Source: SUP05 sp964577715 (GTDB taxonomy: Bacteria; Pseudomonadota; Gammaproteobacteria; PS1; Pseudothioglobaceae). Taken from it: 18,968 nt of DNA. Location: positions 1 through 18,968 of the forward strand of contig CAZOAA010000029.1 of the NCBI GenBank assembly GCA_964577715.1. Direction: 5' to 3'. Below the pieces are notes generated by a model. It saw only the letters and a program-made list of their open reading frames with translations. It searched no databases and was not told the DNA's origin. Position numbers and translations under genes: made by a program. Shown here one piece after another: positions 6,615 through 14,422 of the stretch (positions within the stretch are counted from its first letter, which is position 1; each line of letters begins with the position of its first letter).

Positions 6615-8678
6615 ATGCACAACCTATCTGATCCGATTATCTCACTCAACGGATTAGGCCCTAAAGCACAAGAAAAACTTAATAATATTGGTATTTATAA
6701 TTTGGAACACTTGCTGTTTCACTTGCCACTACGTTATCAAAATAAAACAAAAATAACTCCTCTAGATCAAGCACAAGTAGGCACAGAAGCGCTGGTTCAA
6801 CTCACAATTAATCGAATCGAAGAAGCGCCAACAAGACAACGCCAACTTTTATGTTATCTATCAGATAAAAACAATCGAACCTTGCTTTTGCGTTTTTTTC
6901 ATTTTAACCAATATCAAAAACAAGCTTTTACTCGAGGTGATATGATTCAATGTTTTGGTGAGGTAAAAATTGGGCGTGATGGACTGGAGATGCATCATCC
7001 AGAATATCGATTAATATCAAAAGGCCAGTCAAACCTTTTAGAATCAACACTCAGCCCTATTTATCCACTCACTGGCAATATTCACCAAGCCCAACTAAAA
7101 AAATGGATTAATATTGCGCTAGAAACCTTGCAAAAATCATCACTGAGTGATAATTTTAAAAATTTGCCAGAAAACTCAATGCCAACTTTAAAGCAAGCAC
7201 TAAAAACACTGCATACCCCACAAATCAATGAAAATATCGACCAAATAGCAGATTTTAAGCACATTTCACAACAAAGACTCATCATTGAAGAGCTTTGTGC
7301 GCATCAATTAAGCCTGCTTAAGCTTAAAAATGAACGTAAAAGCAAAATTTCTAATATTTTTAAAATTTCTAACCAGCTTTCCAAGCAATTATCAAGAAAC
7401 CTTGGGTTTAAATTAACCGATGCTCAACAAAGAAGCATTAATGAAATTAATACAGATTTAGCTTCAAGCCAGCCAATGCTTCGACTACTTCAAGGGGATG
7501 TTGGCTCTGGAAAGACTATTGTTGCAGTTTTTGCTTGTCTGCAGGCTATTGAAAATGGTTTTCAAACTGCAATCATGGCGCCTACCGAAATATTGGCCGC
7601 TCAACATTTACAAGGTTTTTCAAACTATTTAAAACCTCTAAACATTAATGTTGCTTTTTTAACAGGATCACAAAATAACACTCAAAGAACTGAGCAGCTT
7701 GAATGGATAAAATCCGGCAAAGCCCAAATTATAATTGGCACGCATGCTCTATTTCAGGAAAGTGTAGTGTTTAATAAACTCGGTTTGGTGGTTGTTGATG
7801 AGCAACATAAATTTGGCGTACATCAACGCCTTTCACTTGCACAAAAAGCACATAACACACCTCATCAACTAGTCATGACAGCCACCCCTATCCCACGATC
7901 TTTAACCATGAGTGCTTATGCCGATTTGGATACATCTGTTATCGATGAATTGCCTCCAGGCAGAAAACCCATTAAAACCATCGCCCTAGGAAATAATAGA
8001 AAAGATGAAGTAATTGAAAAAATCAAACAGGTTTGTAATAATAACCAAGTGTATTGGGTATGTACGCTCATTGAAGAGTCAGAAGCACTACGTGCTGAGT
8101 CAGCAATTAACACTCAACAATATTTACAAGAAGGCTTACCTAATTTATCTGTTGTGCTTATTCATGGAAAAATGAATAAGGATGAAAAATCTGATGTGAT
8201 GGATAAATTCTCCAAAGGTGAAATTGATGTTTTGGTTGCAACAACGGTAATTGAAGTTGGCGTTAATGTGCCTAACGCCTCTGTTATGGTCATCGAAAAC
8301 TCTGAAAGACTCGGCTTGGCACAACTCCACCAACTCAGAGGTAGGGTTGGTAGAGGTAGTGACGCTAGTATTTGCATCTTAATGTATCAAGCACCTTTAA
8401 GTGAAAATGCAACCCAAAGAATTGACATTCTTAGACAAAGTAGTGATGGTTTTATTATTGCACAAAAAGACTTAGAACTTCGTGGCCCTGGAGAAATACT
8501 AGGCACACAGCAAACTGGTATTGCCAATATGAAAATTGCTAATATTGTGCGCGATGGTTATTTAATGAATCAAGTTCGTTATTACTCTGAACAATTTTTA
8601 AAGCTTGATGAACAAAAACAACAATCACTTATTATGCGTTGGATTACCCAAGATCAAACTCAATACGCCAATACTTAG
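6615..8678 (+). CDS. recG: ATP-dependent DNA helicase RecG
   Basis: RecG is a superfamily 2 branched-DNA translocase that remodels stalled replication forks and Holliday junctions. The 687 residues match the family length (E. coli 693). The N-terminal wedge/OB domain spans about 1-200. The helicase core has Walker A GDVGSGKT (Lys300), the DEQH box with HKFGVHQR (395-405; most RecG proteins have HRFGV), the TATPIPRSL motif and motif VI region QLRGRVGRG. FIIAQKDLELRGPGEILGTQQTG, the conserved C-terminal TRG-type region, follows. It is the second gene of the plus-strand block and is probably co-transcribed with ridA. Confidence 0.97.
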   Translation: MHNLSDPIISLNGLGPKAQEKLNNIGIYNLEHLLFHLPLRYQNKTKITPLDQAQVGTEALVQLTINRIEEAPTRQRQLLCYLSDKNNRTLLLRFFHFNQYQKQAFTRGDMIQCFGEVKIGRDGLEMHHPEYRLISKGQSNLLESTLSPIYPLTGNIHQAQLKKWINIALETLQKSSLSDNFKNLPENSMPTLKQALKTLHTPQINENIDQIADFKHISQQRLIIEELCAHQLSLLKLKNERKSKISNIFKISNQLSKQLSRNLGFKLTDAQQRSINEINTDLASSQPMLRLLQGDVGSGKTIVAVFACLQAIENGFQTAIMAPTEILAAQHLQGFSNYLKPLNINVAFLTGSQNNTQRTEQLEWIKSGKAQIIIGTHALFQESVVFNKLGLVVVDEQHKFGVHQRLSLAQKAHNTPHQLVMTATPIPRSLTMSAYADLDTSVIDELPPGRKPIKTIALGNNRKDEVIEKIKQVCNNNQVYWVCTLIEESEALRAESAINTQQYLQEGLPNLSVVLIHGKMNKDEKSDVMDKFSKGEIDVLVATTVIEVGVNVPNASVMVIENSERLGLAQLHQLRGRVGRGSDASICILMYQAPLSENATQRIDILRQSSDGFIIAQKDLELRGPGEILGTQQTGIANMKIANIVRDGYLMNQVRYYSEQFLKLDEQKQQSLIMRWITQDQTQYANT

Positions 8679-8709
8679 TCACTCCCTATTCACGTAAAAT
8701 ATCAATCTT

Positions 8710-9180
8710 ATGATTAATACACAAGACTTAGTATGGCAAGATTTAAACCAAGATCTTGACGTGCCAGAAACAGTGCTAGTATGGCTCGATGATAGCCAAT
8801 CACTCACTGCAAAACTAAAACAAAAATTTAACGACTTTTCTGTTAATGTGTTGTCACAAGTACAAGCAAACCCTCACGCCAATGAAAAAGATGTGCTCGA
8901 TTTTGAAGCTCAATCAGTGGTGCGAGAAGTAGAGCTTTTAGGCAATGGTCAAGTTGTAGTATTTGCACGTTCAGTCATACCAATAACAAATGATACCAAA
9001 GACTTGTTAACAATAGGCTCAAAGCCCTTGGGTGAAGCGCTATTTAACGATCCATCCATTACACGTGGACAACTACAAATTACCCACACAGGTAGTACAT
9101 GGGGAAGGCGCTCAACTTTTAACATTGGCTCGACCAAACTTTTAGTTAGTGAGTTTTTCTTAGAAAGTCTTTATGCGTGA
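8710..9180 (+). CDS. ubiC: Chorismate--pyruvate lyase
   Basis: UbiC removes pyruvate from chorismate to give 4-hydroxybenzoate, the first committed step of ubiquinone synthesis. The 156-residue protein is close to the family size (about 165). It has VREVELL (Arg72), ARSVIP, PLGEALF (Leu111) and WGRRSTF followed by LLVSEFFL (Glu148); these correspond to the Arg/Leu/Glu active-site residues of E. coli UbiC. The partner ubiA, often adjacent, is not here. Instead the 3' end overlaps cmoA by 8 bp. It begins 31 bp after recG. Confidence 0.93.
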   Translation: MINTQDLVWQDLNQDLDVPETVLVWLDDSQSLTAKLKQKFNDFSVNVLSQVQANPHANEKDVLDFEAQSVVREVELLGNGQVVVFARSVIPITNDTKDLLTIGSKPLGEALFNDPSITRGQLQITHTGSTWGRRSTFNIGSTKLLVSEFFLESLYA

Positions 9181-9886
9181 CAAGCTATTCGACAGCAAGA
9201 CTGATTTAGTCGATTTTACTTTTGACAAACAAGTGGCCGACGTATTTGATGATATGGTTAAGCGCTCAGTGCCAGGCTATCAAAGCATGGTTGAAATGAT
9301 TGGCTTGATGGTTAAAACCTACGGACAGGACGATACAAACTATTATGATCTTGGCGCATCGACGGGTGCAATTTCTCTGGCATTGGGAATCAACAATAAT
9401 CATGATAACAATCGTATCATTGCTGTTGATAATTCGATTGATATGGTGACAAAATGCAGGAACAATCTTGACGGTAAAATAACAAACTTTGATGTTATAT
9501 GTAGCGATATTAACGATATATCCTTTAAAAATGCATCAATTATTGTTTTAAATTTAACCTTACAATTCATCCCCATTGAACAAAGACAAAAGCTTATTAA
9601 TAAAATTTACCAAGGATTAAACCCTAATGGTGCTTTGATTGTTTCAGAAAAAATTCATTTTGATAACAAACAAAAACAATCTGCCATGACAAAACTACAC
9701 TTAGATTTTAAGCGTGCTAATGGTTATAGTGAATTAGAGATTGCCGCCAAACGACAGTTGATTGAAAATGTGCTGATCACTGATAGCAAAAAAACACACT
9801 TAGAAAGGTTTAAAACGGCTGGATTTGGCCAAAGCATTTGTCATTTTCAGTGTCTTAACTTTGCGTCATTCTTAGCGGTTAAATAA
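9173..9886 (+). CDS. cmoA: Carboxy-S-adenosyl-L-methionine synthase
   Basis: CmoA converts SAM and prephenate into carboxy-SAM, which CmoB uses to make 5-oxyacetyluridine at the wobble position of several tRNAs. The 237-residue protein has the diagnostic N-terminus (FDSKTDLVDFTFD, then VADVFDDMVKRSVPGYQSM) and a Rossmann methyltransferase core with YYDLGASTGAISLA (58-71). Most homologues have Cys where Ala62 lies here (DLGCS). The C-terminal part retains the KRQLIENVLITDS segment. The ATG lies 8 bp inside the end of ubiC, so translation is coupled. cmoB, commonly next to cmoA, is absent from the window. Confidence 0.94.
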   Translation: MRDKLFDSKTDLVDFTFDKQVADVFDDMVKRSVPGYQSMVEMIGLMVKTYGQDDTNYYDLGASTGAISLALGINNNHDNNRIIAVDNSIDMVTKCRNNLDGKITNFDVICSDINDISFKNASIIVLNLTLQFIPIEQRQKLINKIYQGLNPNGALIVSEKIHFDNKQKQSAMTKLHLDFKRANGYSELEIAAKRQLIENVLITDSKKTHLERFKTAGFGQSICHFQCLNFASFLAVK

Positions 9887-9905
9887 TTGTAAAATAGCAG
9901 ACACT

Positions 9906-10484
9906 ATGCTTTTAATGATTGACAATTACGATTCATTTACCTATAACTTAGTGCAGTACTTTGGCGAGCTAGGTCAAGAGGTTGAAGTGCATAGAAATGA
10001 CGAAATAAGCGTAACAGAAATTGAAAAACTTAACCCTGAATTTTTAGTGATTTCTCCTGGGCCATGCACACCAAATGAAGCGGGAATTTCAATTGAAGCA
10101 ATACAACATTTTGCTGGGAAAATACCAATGCTTGGTGTTTGCTTAGGTTTCCAGGCGATGGTACAGGCCTATGGTGGAAAAATTGTTGGCGCTAAAAAAA
10201 TCATGCATGGAAAAATCTCTCCTGTCTATCATACGGGCAAAGGGGTGTTTTCTGATTTAAAAAATCCTTTAAATGCTACGCGCTATCACTCTTTAGTTGC
10301 TGAACAATCCAGTTTGCCAGAGTGTTTTGAGATGACTGCCTGGACTAAAGATGATGATGGTGATATTGATGAAATTATGGGCATCAAACATAAAGAGCTT
10401 AACATTGAGGGCGTGCAGTTTCATCCTGAGTCCATCCTAACTGAACAAGGTCATGAGATGTTGGACAACTTTTTAAAACAATAA
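9906..10484 (+). CDS. trpG: Anthranilate synthase component II (glutamine amidotransferase TrpG/PabA)
   Basis: This class I glutamine amidotransferase supplies ammonia for anthranilate synthesis with TrpE, or aminodeoxychorismate synthesis with PabB. The 192 residues carry the catalytic triad: Cys79 in GVCLGFQAM, and His173/Glu175 in VQFHPES. The N-terminal IDNYDSFTYNLVQY and SPGPCTPNEAG motifs are family signatures. The usual His after GVCLG is replaced by Phe (GVCLGFQ). No trpE, trpD or pabB is adjacent, so one subunit may serve both pathways; sequence alone does not separate TrpG from PabA. The gene starts 20 bp after cmoA. Confidence 0.93.
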   Translation: MLLMIDNYDSFTYNLVQYFGELGQEVEVHRNDEISVTEIEKLNPEFLVISPGPCTPNEAGISIEAIQHFAGKIPMLGVCLGFQAMVQAYGGKIVGAKKIMHGKISPVYHTGKGVFSDLKNPLNATRYHSLVAEQSSLPECFEMTAWTKDDDGDIDEIMGIKHKELNIEGVQFHPESILTEQGHEMLDNFLKQ

Positions 10485-10499
10485 GAAATATAGAATTTT

Positions 10500-10919
10500 A
10501 TGGAAATAATTGAGTTTTTACTAGCTGACGATCAATTACTAACTACGGGCACGTTAGTTGTGCTTATTGCTCTATTGATTGGAAATATCATTGCTGATAA
10601 ATATAGAAAATATGAAATTGTTGATGCCAATGGCGCAATTAAACTGATGGATGAAAAAAATTTAATCATCTTAGATGTAAGAGAGGCCAAGGAAAGAAAA
10701 ACTGGATTTATTGCAAACGATGTTCATATTCCCCTAGCGCAAGTTAAAAATAAATTAAGCACCTTGGATAAAAATAAAAAAGTGTTGGTTTATTGCCGTA
10801 GCGGCTCTCGGTCAGCGCATATTGCAGGGCTTTTAACGCGCAACGAATTTGAGCAAGTTTACAACCTAAAAGGCGGTATTCAAGCTTGGAATAAGGCAAA
10901 CTTACCCATTAAAAAATAG
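10500..10919 (+). CDS. Membrane-anchored rhodanese-like sulfurtransferase (YibN type)
   Basis: The 139-residue protein has one N-terminal membrane helix (about 17-33) followed by a single rhodanese domain (about 40-137). The active-site loop is YCRSGSRS with catalytic Cys99, and LILDVREAKERKTGFI (55-71) is the conserved first rhodanese motif. Proteins of this type carry persulfide sulfur, but the physiological acceptor is not known. In E. coli the equivalent yibN sits directly before grxC-secB-gpsA; here it is followed after 8 bp by grxC and then gpsA. The topology places the domain on the cytoplasmic side by analogy with YibN and the basic residues after the helix (inference). Confidence 0.9.
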   Translation: MEIIEFLLADDQLLTTGTLVVLIALLIGNIIADKYRKYEIVDANGAIKLMDEKNLIILDVREAKERKTGFIANDVHIPLAQVKNKLSTLDKNKKVLVYCRSGSRSAHIAGLLTRNEFEQVYNLKGGIQAWNKANLPIKK

Positions 10920-10927
10920 GAAAGACT

Positions 10928-11179
10928 ATGAAAAAAAATTTTATTTATTGTTCTGATGCCTGTCCTTTTTGTCAAAGAGCATATCAGCTTTTGGAAAGCA
11001 AAGGTATTCCCTACCAAAAAAAATATGTTAAAAATCAAAACGATTGGGATGAAGTCATGGAAAAAACAGGCAGAAGTACAGTGCCTCAAGTGTTTATCAA
11101 TGGTACGCATATTGGTGGCTTTGATGATTTATCTGCCGCAGATCAATCGGGCAAGCTGGATGAAGTTCTTAATCAATAA
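10928..11179 (+). CDS. grxC: Glutaredoxin 3
   Basis: This 83-residue glutaredoxin uses glutathione to reduce protein disulfides and mixed disulfides in the cytosol. The dithiol active site is CPFC (Cys12, Cys15), with the cis-proline motif STVPQVFINGTHIGGFDDL further on. E. coli Grx3 has CPYC, so Phe replaces Tyr. AGGA just after the rhodanese stop provides the ribosome-binding site. The TAA stop shares its last A with the gpsA ATG, giving a one-base overlap and tight translational coupling. Confidence 0.95.
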   Translation: MKKNFIYCSDACPFCQRAYQLLESKGIPYQKKYVKNQNDWDEVMEKTGRSTVPQVFINGTHIGGFDDLSAADQSGKLDEVLNQ

Positions 11180-12156
11180 TGAGTAAAAACCTTAGTATTA
11201 TTGGTGCTGGCGCTTGGGGAAGTGCATTATCTATCGCACTATCTGATAATTTTGACAAAATCTATCTGCACACACATACTAAAGAAGAGGTTAAGACACT
11301 CACACCTAGACATCATGCATTGGAAGTTAATTATCCCAATAATGTTGATTTGGTTTTTGATATAACTTTAATCAACCAATCCGAAAGTGTTTTAATCGCC
11401 GTTCCTAGTTATGGATTTGGCCCTACGTTAGAAACTATTAAACCCTATCTGACATCTACCCAAAATGTTGCCTGGGTAACCAAAGGGTTTGACACTAACA
11501 ACCAATGTTTTTTACATGAAAGCTTTGAAAGAATTCTAAACAATCATTCCAGTTGTGCAATATCTGGCCCTAGTTTTGCCTTTGAAGTAGCCCTAAACAA
11601 GCCTACTGCTATGAGTGTAGCTTCAAAAGATAAAAACACTCGAGATTATTGGGCAAAAGCATTTCATACCAAAACCTTAAGAGCTTATACCAATGATGAC
11701 ATCATTGGCGTTGAGGTTGGTGGATCAGTTAAAAATATTCTTGCTATTGCCGCAGGAATTGCTGCAGGATTAGGGTTTGGCGCCAATACACAAGCAGCAC
11801 TTATCACTAGAGGATTAGCTGAAATGATTAGGCTAGGAAAAAGCCTTGGTGCTCATGAGCGCACTTTTAATGGCTTGTCAGGTTTGGGTGACTTAGTACT
11901 TACCTGTTCAGATGACTTATCTAGAAACCGAAGATTCGGAAAAGAGCTGGCAGATAACCAAAGCATTGAGCAAGCACTTGATAACGTTGGTGCAACGGTT
12001 GAAGGCCTAAATACTTTAGAGATAGTATTGTCTATCGCTGAAGAAAATAAAATTGAAATGCCTATTTGCGAACAAGTACACCAAGTTACCCAGGGCAAAA
12101 TATCACCTGCTCAAGCTGTCACCCAGCTAATGTCAAGAGAACAAATTAACGAATGA
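11179..12156 (+). CDS. gpsA: Glycerol-3-phosphate dehydrogenase [NAD(P)+]
   Basis: GpsA reduces dihydroxyacetone phosphate to sn-glycerol-3-phosphate, the backbone for phospholipid synthesis. The 325 residues include the dinucleotide-binding motif IIGAGAWGSAL (7-17), AISGPSFAFEVA, the catalytic-lysine segment GGSVKNILAIAAGI (Lys185) and the GLSGLGDLVLTC signature. Length and order are typical. It starts on the last base of grxC's stop codon and ends in an ATGA overlap with the following phosphatase gene. The secB gene found between grxC and gpsA in enterobacteria is not present. Confidence 0.97.
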   Translation: MSKNLSIIGAGAWGSALSIALSDNFDKIYLHTHTKEEVKTLTPRHHALEVNYPNNVDLVFDITLINQSESVLIAVPSYGFGPTLETIKPYLTSTQNVAWVTKGFDTNNQCFLHESFERILNNHSSCAISGPSFAFEVALNKPTAMSVASKDKNTRDYWAKAFHTKTLRAYTNDDIIGVEVGGSVKNILAIAAGIAAGLGFGANTQAALITRGLAEMIRLGKSLGAHERTFNGLSGLGDLVLTCSDDLSRNRRFGKELADNQSIEQALDNVGATVEGLNTLEIVLSIAEENKIEMPICEQVHQVTQGKISPAQAVTQLMSREQINE

Positions 12157-12683
12157 TCATTGAGCTTCTGAGGCATGGCGAACCCGCAGGTGGTCGTTTG
12201 TACAGAGGCAATCAAGATGATGCATTAACCCGTAAAGGCTGGAATCAAATGCTAGATTCTACACAAAATAAAACATGGGATTTTATTGCCACATCCCCTC
12301 TTATTCGTTGTACTGATTTTGCTAAACATTTGTCCCGCACTCAACATACGCCCTATCAAATATTTAATGGGCTTGAAGAACTAGGGTTTGGTGACTGGCA
12401 AGGTAAAAGTGCTAAAGAAATTGGACAAAATAAAGTTAATAATTTTAAGTCTGATCCTATTAATCATCGTCCACCTAATGCTGAGTATTTATATGATTTT
12501 CAACATCGAGTTTTGTCTGTATTCAAAGAAATAATAAACAAAAATAACGATAATACAGCAATTCTAATTATTGCTCACGCTGGTGTTATTAGAGTTATCA
12601 AATCTCATTTACTTAACCTGCCAATTGAAAAAATGTTTACAATAGAAGTTATGTCTGGCTCTTGTGAACGGTTTGAATTTTAA
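12153..12683 (+). CDS. Histidine phosphatase superfamily protein (phosphoglycerate mutase/CobC-like)
   Basis: The 176-residue protein has the branch-1 histidine phosphatase motifs: LLRHGEP with the phospho-accepting His8, TSPLIRC (Arg52), EELGFGDWQG (Glu75-76) and AHAGVIR (His142). The substrate cannot be set from sequence. The short, compact form resembles alpha-ribazole phosphatase (CobC) and broad-range phosphatases, but no cobalamin gene is nearby. Its ATG overlaps the gpsA stop by four bases. Its 3' end overlaps the next ORF by 20 bp if that gene uses its GTG start. Confidence 0.88.
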   Translation: MIIELLRHGEPAGGRLYRGNQDDALTRKGWNQMLDSTQNKTWDFIATSPLIRCTDFAKHLSRTQHTPYQIFNGLEELGFGDWQGKSAKEIGQNKVNNFKSDPINHRPPNAEYLYDFQHRVLSVFKEIINKNNDNTAILIIAHAGVIRVIKSHLLNLPIEKMFTIEVMSGSCERFEF

Positions 12684-13392
12684 AATAGCGCTTATATTTC
12701 TTTGTTTTTTAAACACCTCTTCAGTGCAGGCAAATGAGTTTTGGGGCCTGGAAGAATGGATGAATTCGGCAAAAACGCCTGATTTTGAAAAAATCAAAGA
12801 CGTTAAAGAAAGGAAGAGAGCTTTTTTTGACTACCTACTGCCAGAAATTAATCGGAAAAATTCTAATATTGTTGAGCTTAGAAACGACATCAAGAATAAC
12901 CGACTTAGTGAGGCAGAATTAAAATCACTTCATAAATATTACAGGCTTGATAAGGGTGCTACACAGGATGATTTACTAAATGCCATTGATATTGTACCTG
13001 CTTCATTAATATTAGCACAGGCTGCTTATGAATCAAGCTGGGGAAGATCGAGGTTTGCCAAGCATTATCATAATTTTTTTGGGCTTTGGTGCTTTAAAAA
13101 AGGCTGCGGTGTTGTACCACTCAAACGCAATAAGGGTGCGACACACGAAATAGTCAAATTCTCCTCATTGTCTAAAAGTATAGAGTATTACCTTCTTTCA
13201 ATTAATCGTAATTCAGCTTATGATGTCCTTCGAAAAATTAGAAAGCATAAGCGAGATACTGAGCAACCAGTCACCGGTTTAGGATTATCAGAAGGGCTGG
13301 AAAATTATGCTGAAATTGGTTATGACTATGTTGAAACTGTACAAGACATTATTAAATACAACAAATTAGAGCGATACGATTATAAAATTTAG
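12664..13392 (+). CDS. Secreted glucosaminidase-domain (Bax-like) protein
   Basis: The 242-residue chain has a probable signal peptide, with hydrophobic core IALIFLCFL (8-16) and a likely cleavage after VQA (residue 23), so it should act in the periplasm. A glucosaminidase/Bax-type domain follows: SLILAQAAYESSWGRSRFA (115-132) with putative catalytic Glu123, then YHNFFGLWCFKKGCG (135-149) with Cys143 and Cys148 and the SIEYYL segment. The family cleaves peptidoglycan glycans, although Bax itself is little studied. I accept GTG at 12664 as start. A TTG at 12673 is equally possible; the next ATG (about 12757) would remove the signal peptide. It is the last gene before the terminator. Confidence 0.82.
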   Translation: MNGLNFKIALIFLCFLNTSSVQANEFWGLEEWMNSAKTPDFEKIKDVKERKRAFFDYLLPEINRKNSNIVELRNDIKNNRLSEAELKSLHKYYRLDKGATQDDLLNAIDIVPASLILAQAAYESSWGRSRFAKHYHNFFGLWCFKKGCGVVPLKRNKGATHEIVKFSSLSKSIEYYLLSINRNSAYDVLRKIRKHKRDTEQPVTGLGLSEGLENYAEIGYDYVETVQDIIKYNKLERYDYKI

Positions 13393-13394
13393 AA

Positions 13395-13425
13395 ACAAAA
13401 AACCCGCATATAGCGGGTTTTTTGT
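13395..13425. terminator. Bidirectional intrinsic terminator
   Basis: A perfect 13-bp inverted repeat (ACAAAAAACCCGC and GCGGGTTTTTTGT) flanks a 5-base loop, ATATA. The GC core (CCCGC/GCGGG) is followed by a T run on both strands. It sits between the convergent Bax-like gene and rpsI and should stop transcription from both. Confidence 0.93.
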
Positions 13426-13443
13426 CTGTAATTTTGTGAAAGA

Positions 13444-13839
13444 TTAACGTTTTGAGTACTGTTCGCTCTTACGCGCTTTCTTATGGCCAACTTTCTTACG
13501 TTCTACAATTCTAGCATCACGTGTAACAAAGCCTGCTTTACGTAAATCAGCTCTAAGATCATTATCATAAGCCATTAATGCACGAGTAACGCCTAGTCTG
13601 ATCGCTCCCGCTTGACCTGTATCACCGCCGCCTTTAACCATGATGTTAAAGTCAAATTTGTCTCTCATTTCAACTGTATCTAATGGCTGGTTAATAATCA
13701 TTGAAGAAGTTTCACGACCAAAATATTCGCTCATTGGGCGTTTATTTACTGTGAATACCCCTTTGCCTTTAGTCATGTAAACACGAGCTACTGATGTTTT
13801 TCTTCTACCTGTTGCGTAAAATGTTTCTGCTTTTGCCAT
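13444..13839 (-). CDS. rpsI: 30S ribosomal protein S9 (uS9)
   Basis: The 131-residue protein has the uS9 hallmarks: FYATGRRKTSVARVY at the start, the GGGDTGQAGAIRLGVTRAL core, and the basic C-terminal tail ending SKR that reaches the P site tRNA. It starts 8 bp after rplM, in the universal rplM-rpsI pair. Transcription ends at the shared terminator just downstream. Confidence 0.97.
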   Translation of the reverse strand: MAKAETFYATGRRKTSVARVYMTKGKGVFTVNKRPMSEYFGRETSSMIINQPLDTVEMRDKFDFNIMVKGGGDTGQAGAIRLGVTRALMAYDNDLRADLRKAGFVTRDARIVERKKVGHKKARKSEQYSKR

Positions 13840-13847
13840 AATAAACC

Positions 13848-14276
13848 TTAAATATCTAAAACTTGTGGTTGTTGTGCAGTATGCGTATGCTCGCCACCTG
13901 CAAATACTTTCATTTTTCTAAACATATCTCTACCTAAAGGGCCTTTTGGCAACATGCCTTTAACTGCCTTATTGATAATTTCTTCAGGTTTTTTAGCTTG
14001 TAAATCTTTAAATGCGACTGATCTTAAATTACCCACGTAACCAGTATGATGGTGATACATCTTATCTTCAAATTTATTACCTGTTACCTTAACTTTTTCA
14101 GCGTTAACAATAACGATGTAGTCGCCTGTGTCAGTATGTGGCGTATACTCAGCCTTATGCTTGCCACGAAGACGAGATGCAACTTCTGTTGCTAAACGGC
14201 CTAATGTTTTGCCGTTGGCATCAACAAGCCACCAGTCTCTTTTTACTTCATGTGATTTAGCGCTAAATGTTTTCAT
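13848..14276 (-). CDS. rplM: 50S ribosomal protein L13 (uL13)
   Basis: The 142-residue uL13 begins MKTFSAKSHEVKRDWWLVDA, the family signature, and has GRLATEVASRLRGKHK and NKAVKGMLPKGPLGRDM. I chose the ATG at 14276. An open frame extends 36 codons further, but those residues have no L13 character and cover the probable promoter at 14313-14341, so they are not translated. In E. coli uL13 represses its own operon through the leader. The leader here would be about 30 nt, and I see no strong hairpin in it. Confidence 0.97.
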   Translation of the reverse strand: MKTFSAKSHEVKRDWWLVDANGKTLGRLATEVASRLRGKHKAEYTPHTDTGDYIVIVNAEKVKVTGNKFEDKMYHHHTGYVGNLRSVAFKDLQAKKPEEIINKAVKGMLPKGPLGRDMFRKMKVFAGGEHTHTAQQPQVLDI

Positions 14277-14312
14277 AAGTATCAATTGATCTGCGTTCAG
14301 AATAATCGGACT

Positions 14313-14341
14313 ATTATAATCACTTTTTATTTTAATTGTAA
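14313..14341 (-). promoter_or_regulatory. Probable rplM-rpsI promoter
   Basis: On the minus strand a perfect TATAAT lies at 14313-14318, with TTACAA at 14336-14341 as a weak -35 and an exact 17-bp spacer. Transcription would begin about 30 bp before the rplM ATG. Confidence 0.6.
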
Positions 14342-14422
14342 GATTATCACGTAATTTTAGTATTAAAAACTTAATCCTAAACACGACTGAATCAATGCCG
14401 GTTATGATACGCTCTAAATAAC

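Noticed and set aside
14281..14290. The palindrome ATCAATTGAT just upstream of rplM as an L13 autoregulatory hairpin
   Set aside because: It can form only about three pairs with a small loop, so it is too weak to support the claim.
14277..14384. A 36-codon upstream extension of rplM
   Set aside because: The family N-terminus MKTFSAK begins at 14276, and the extension covers the probable promoter.
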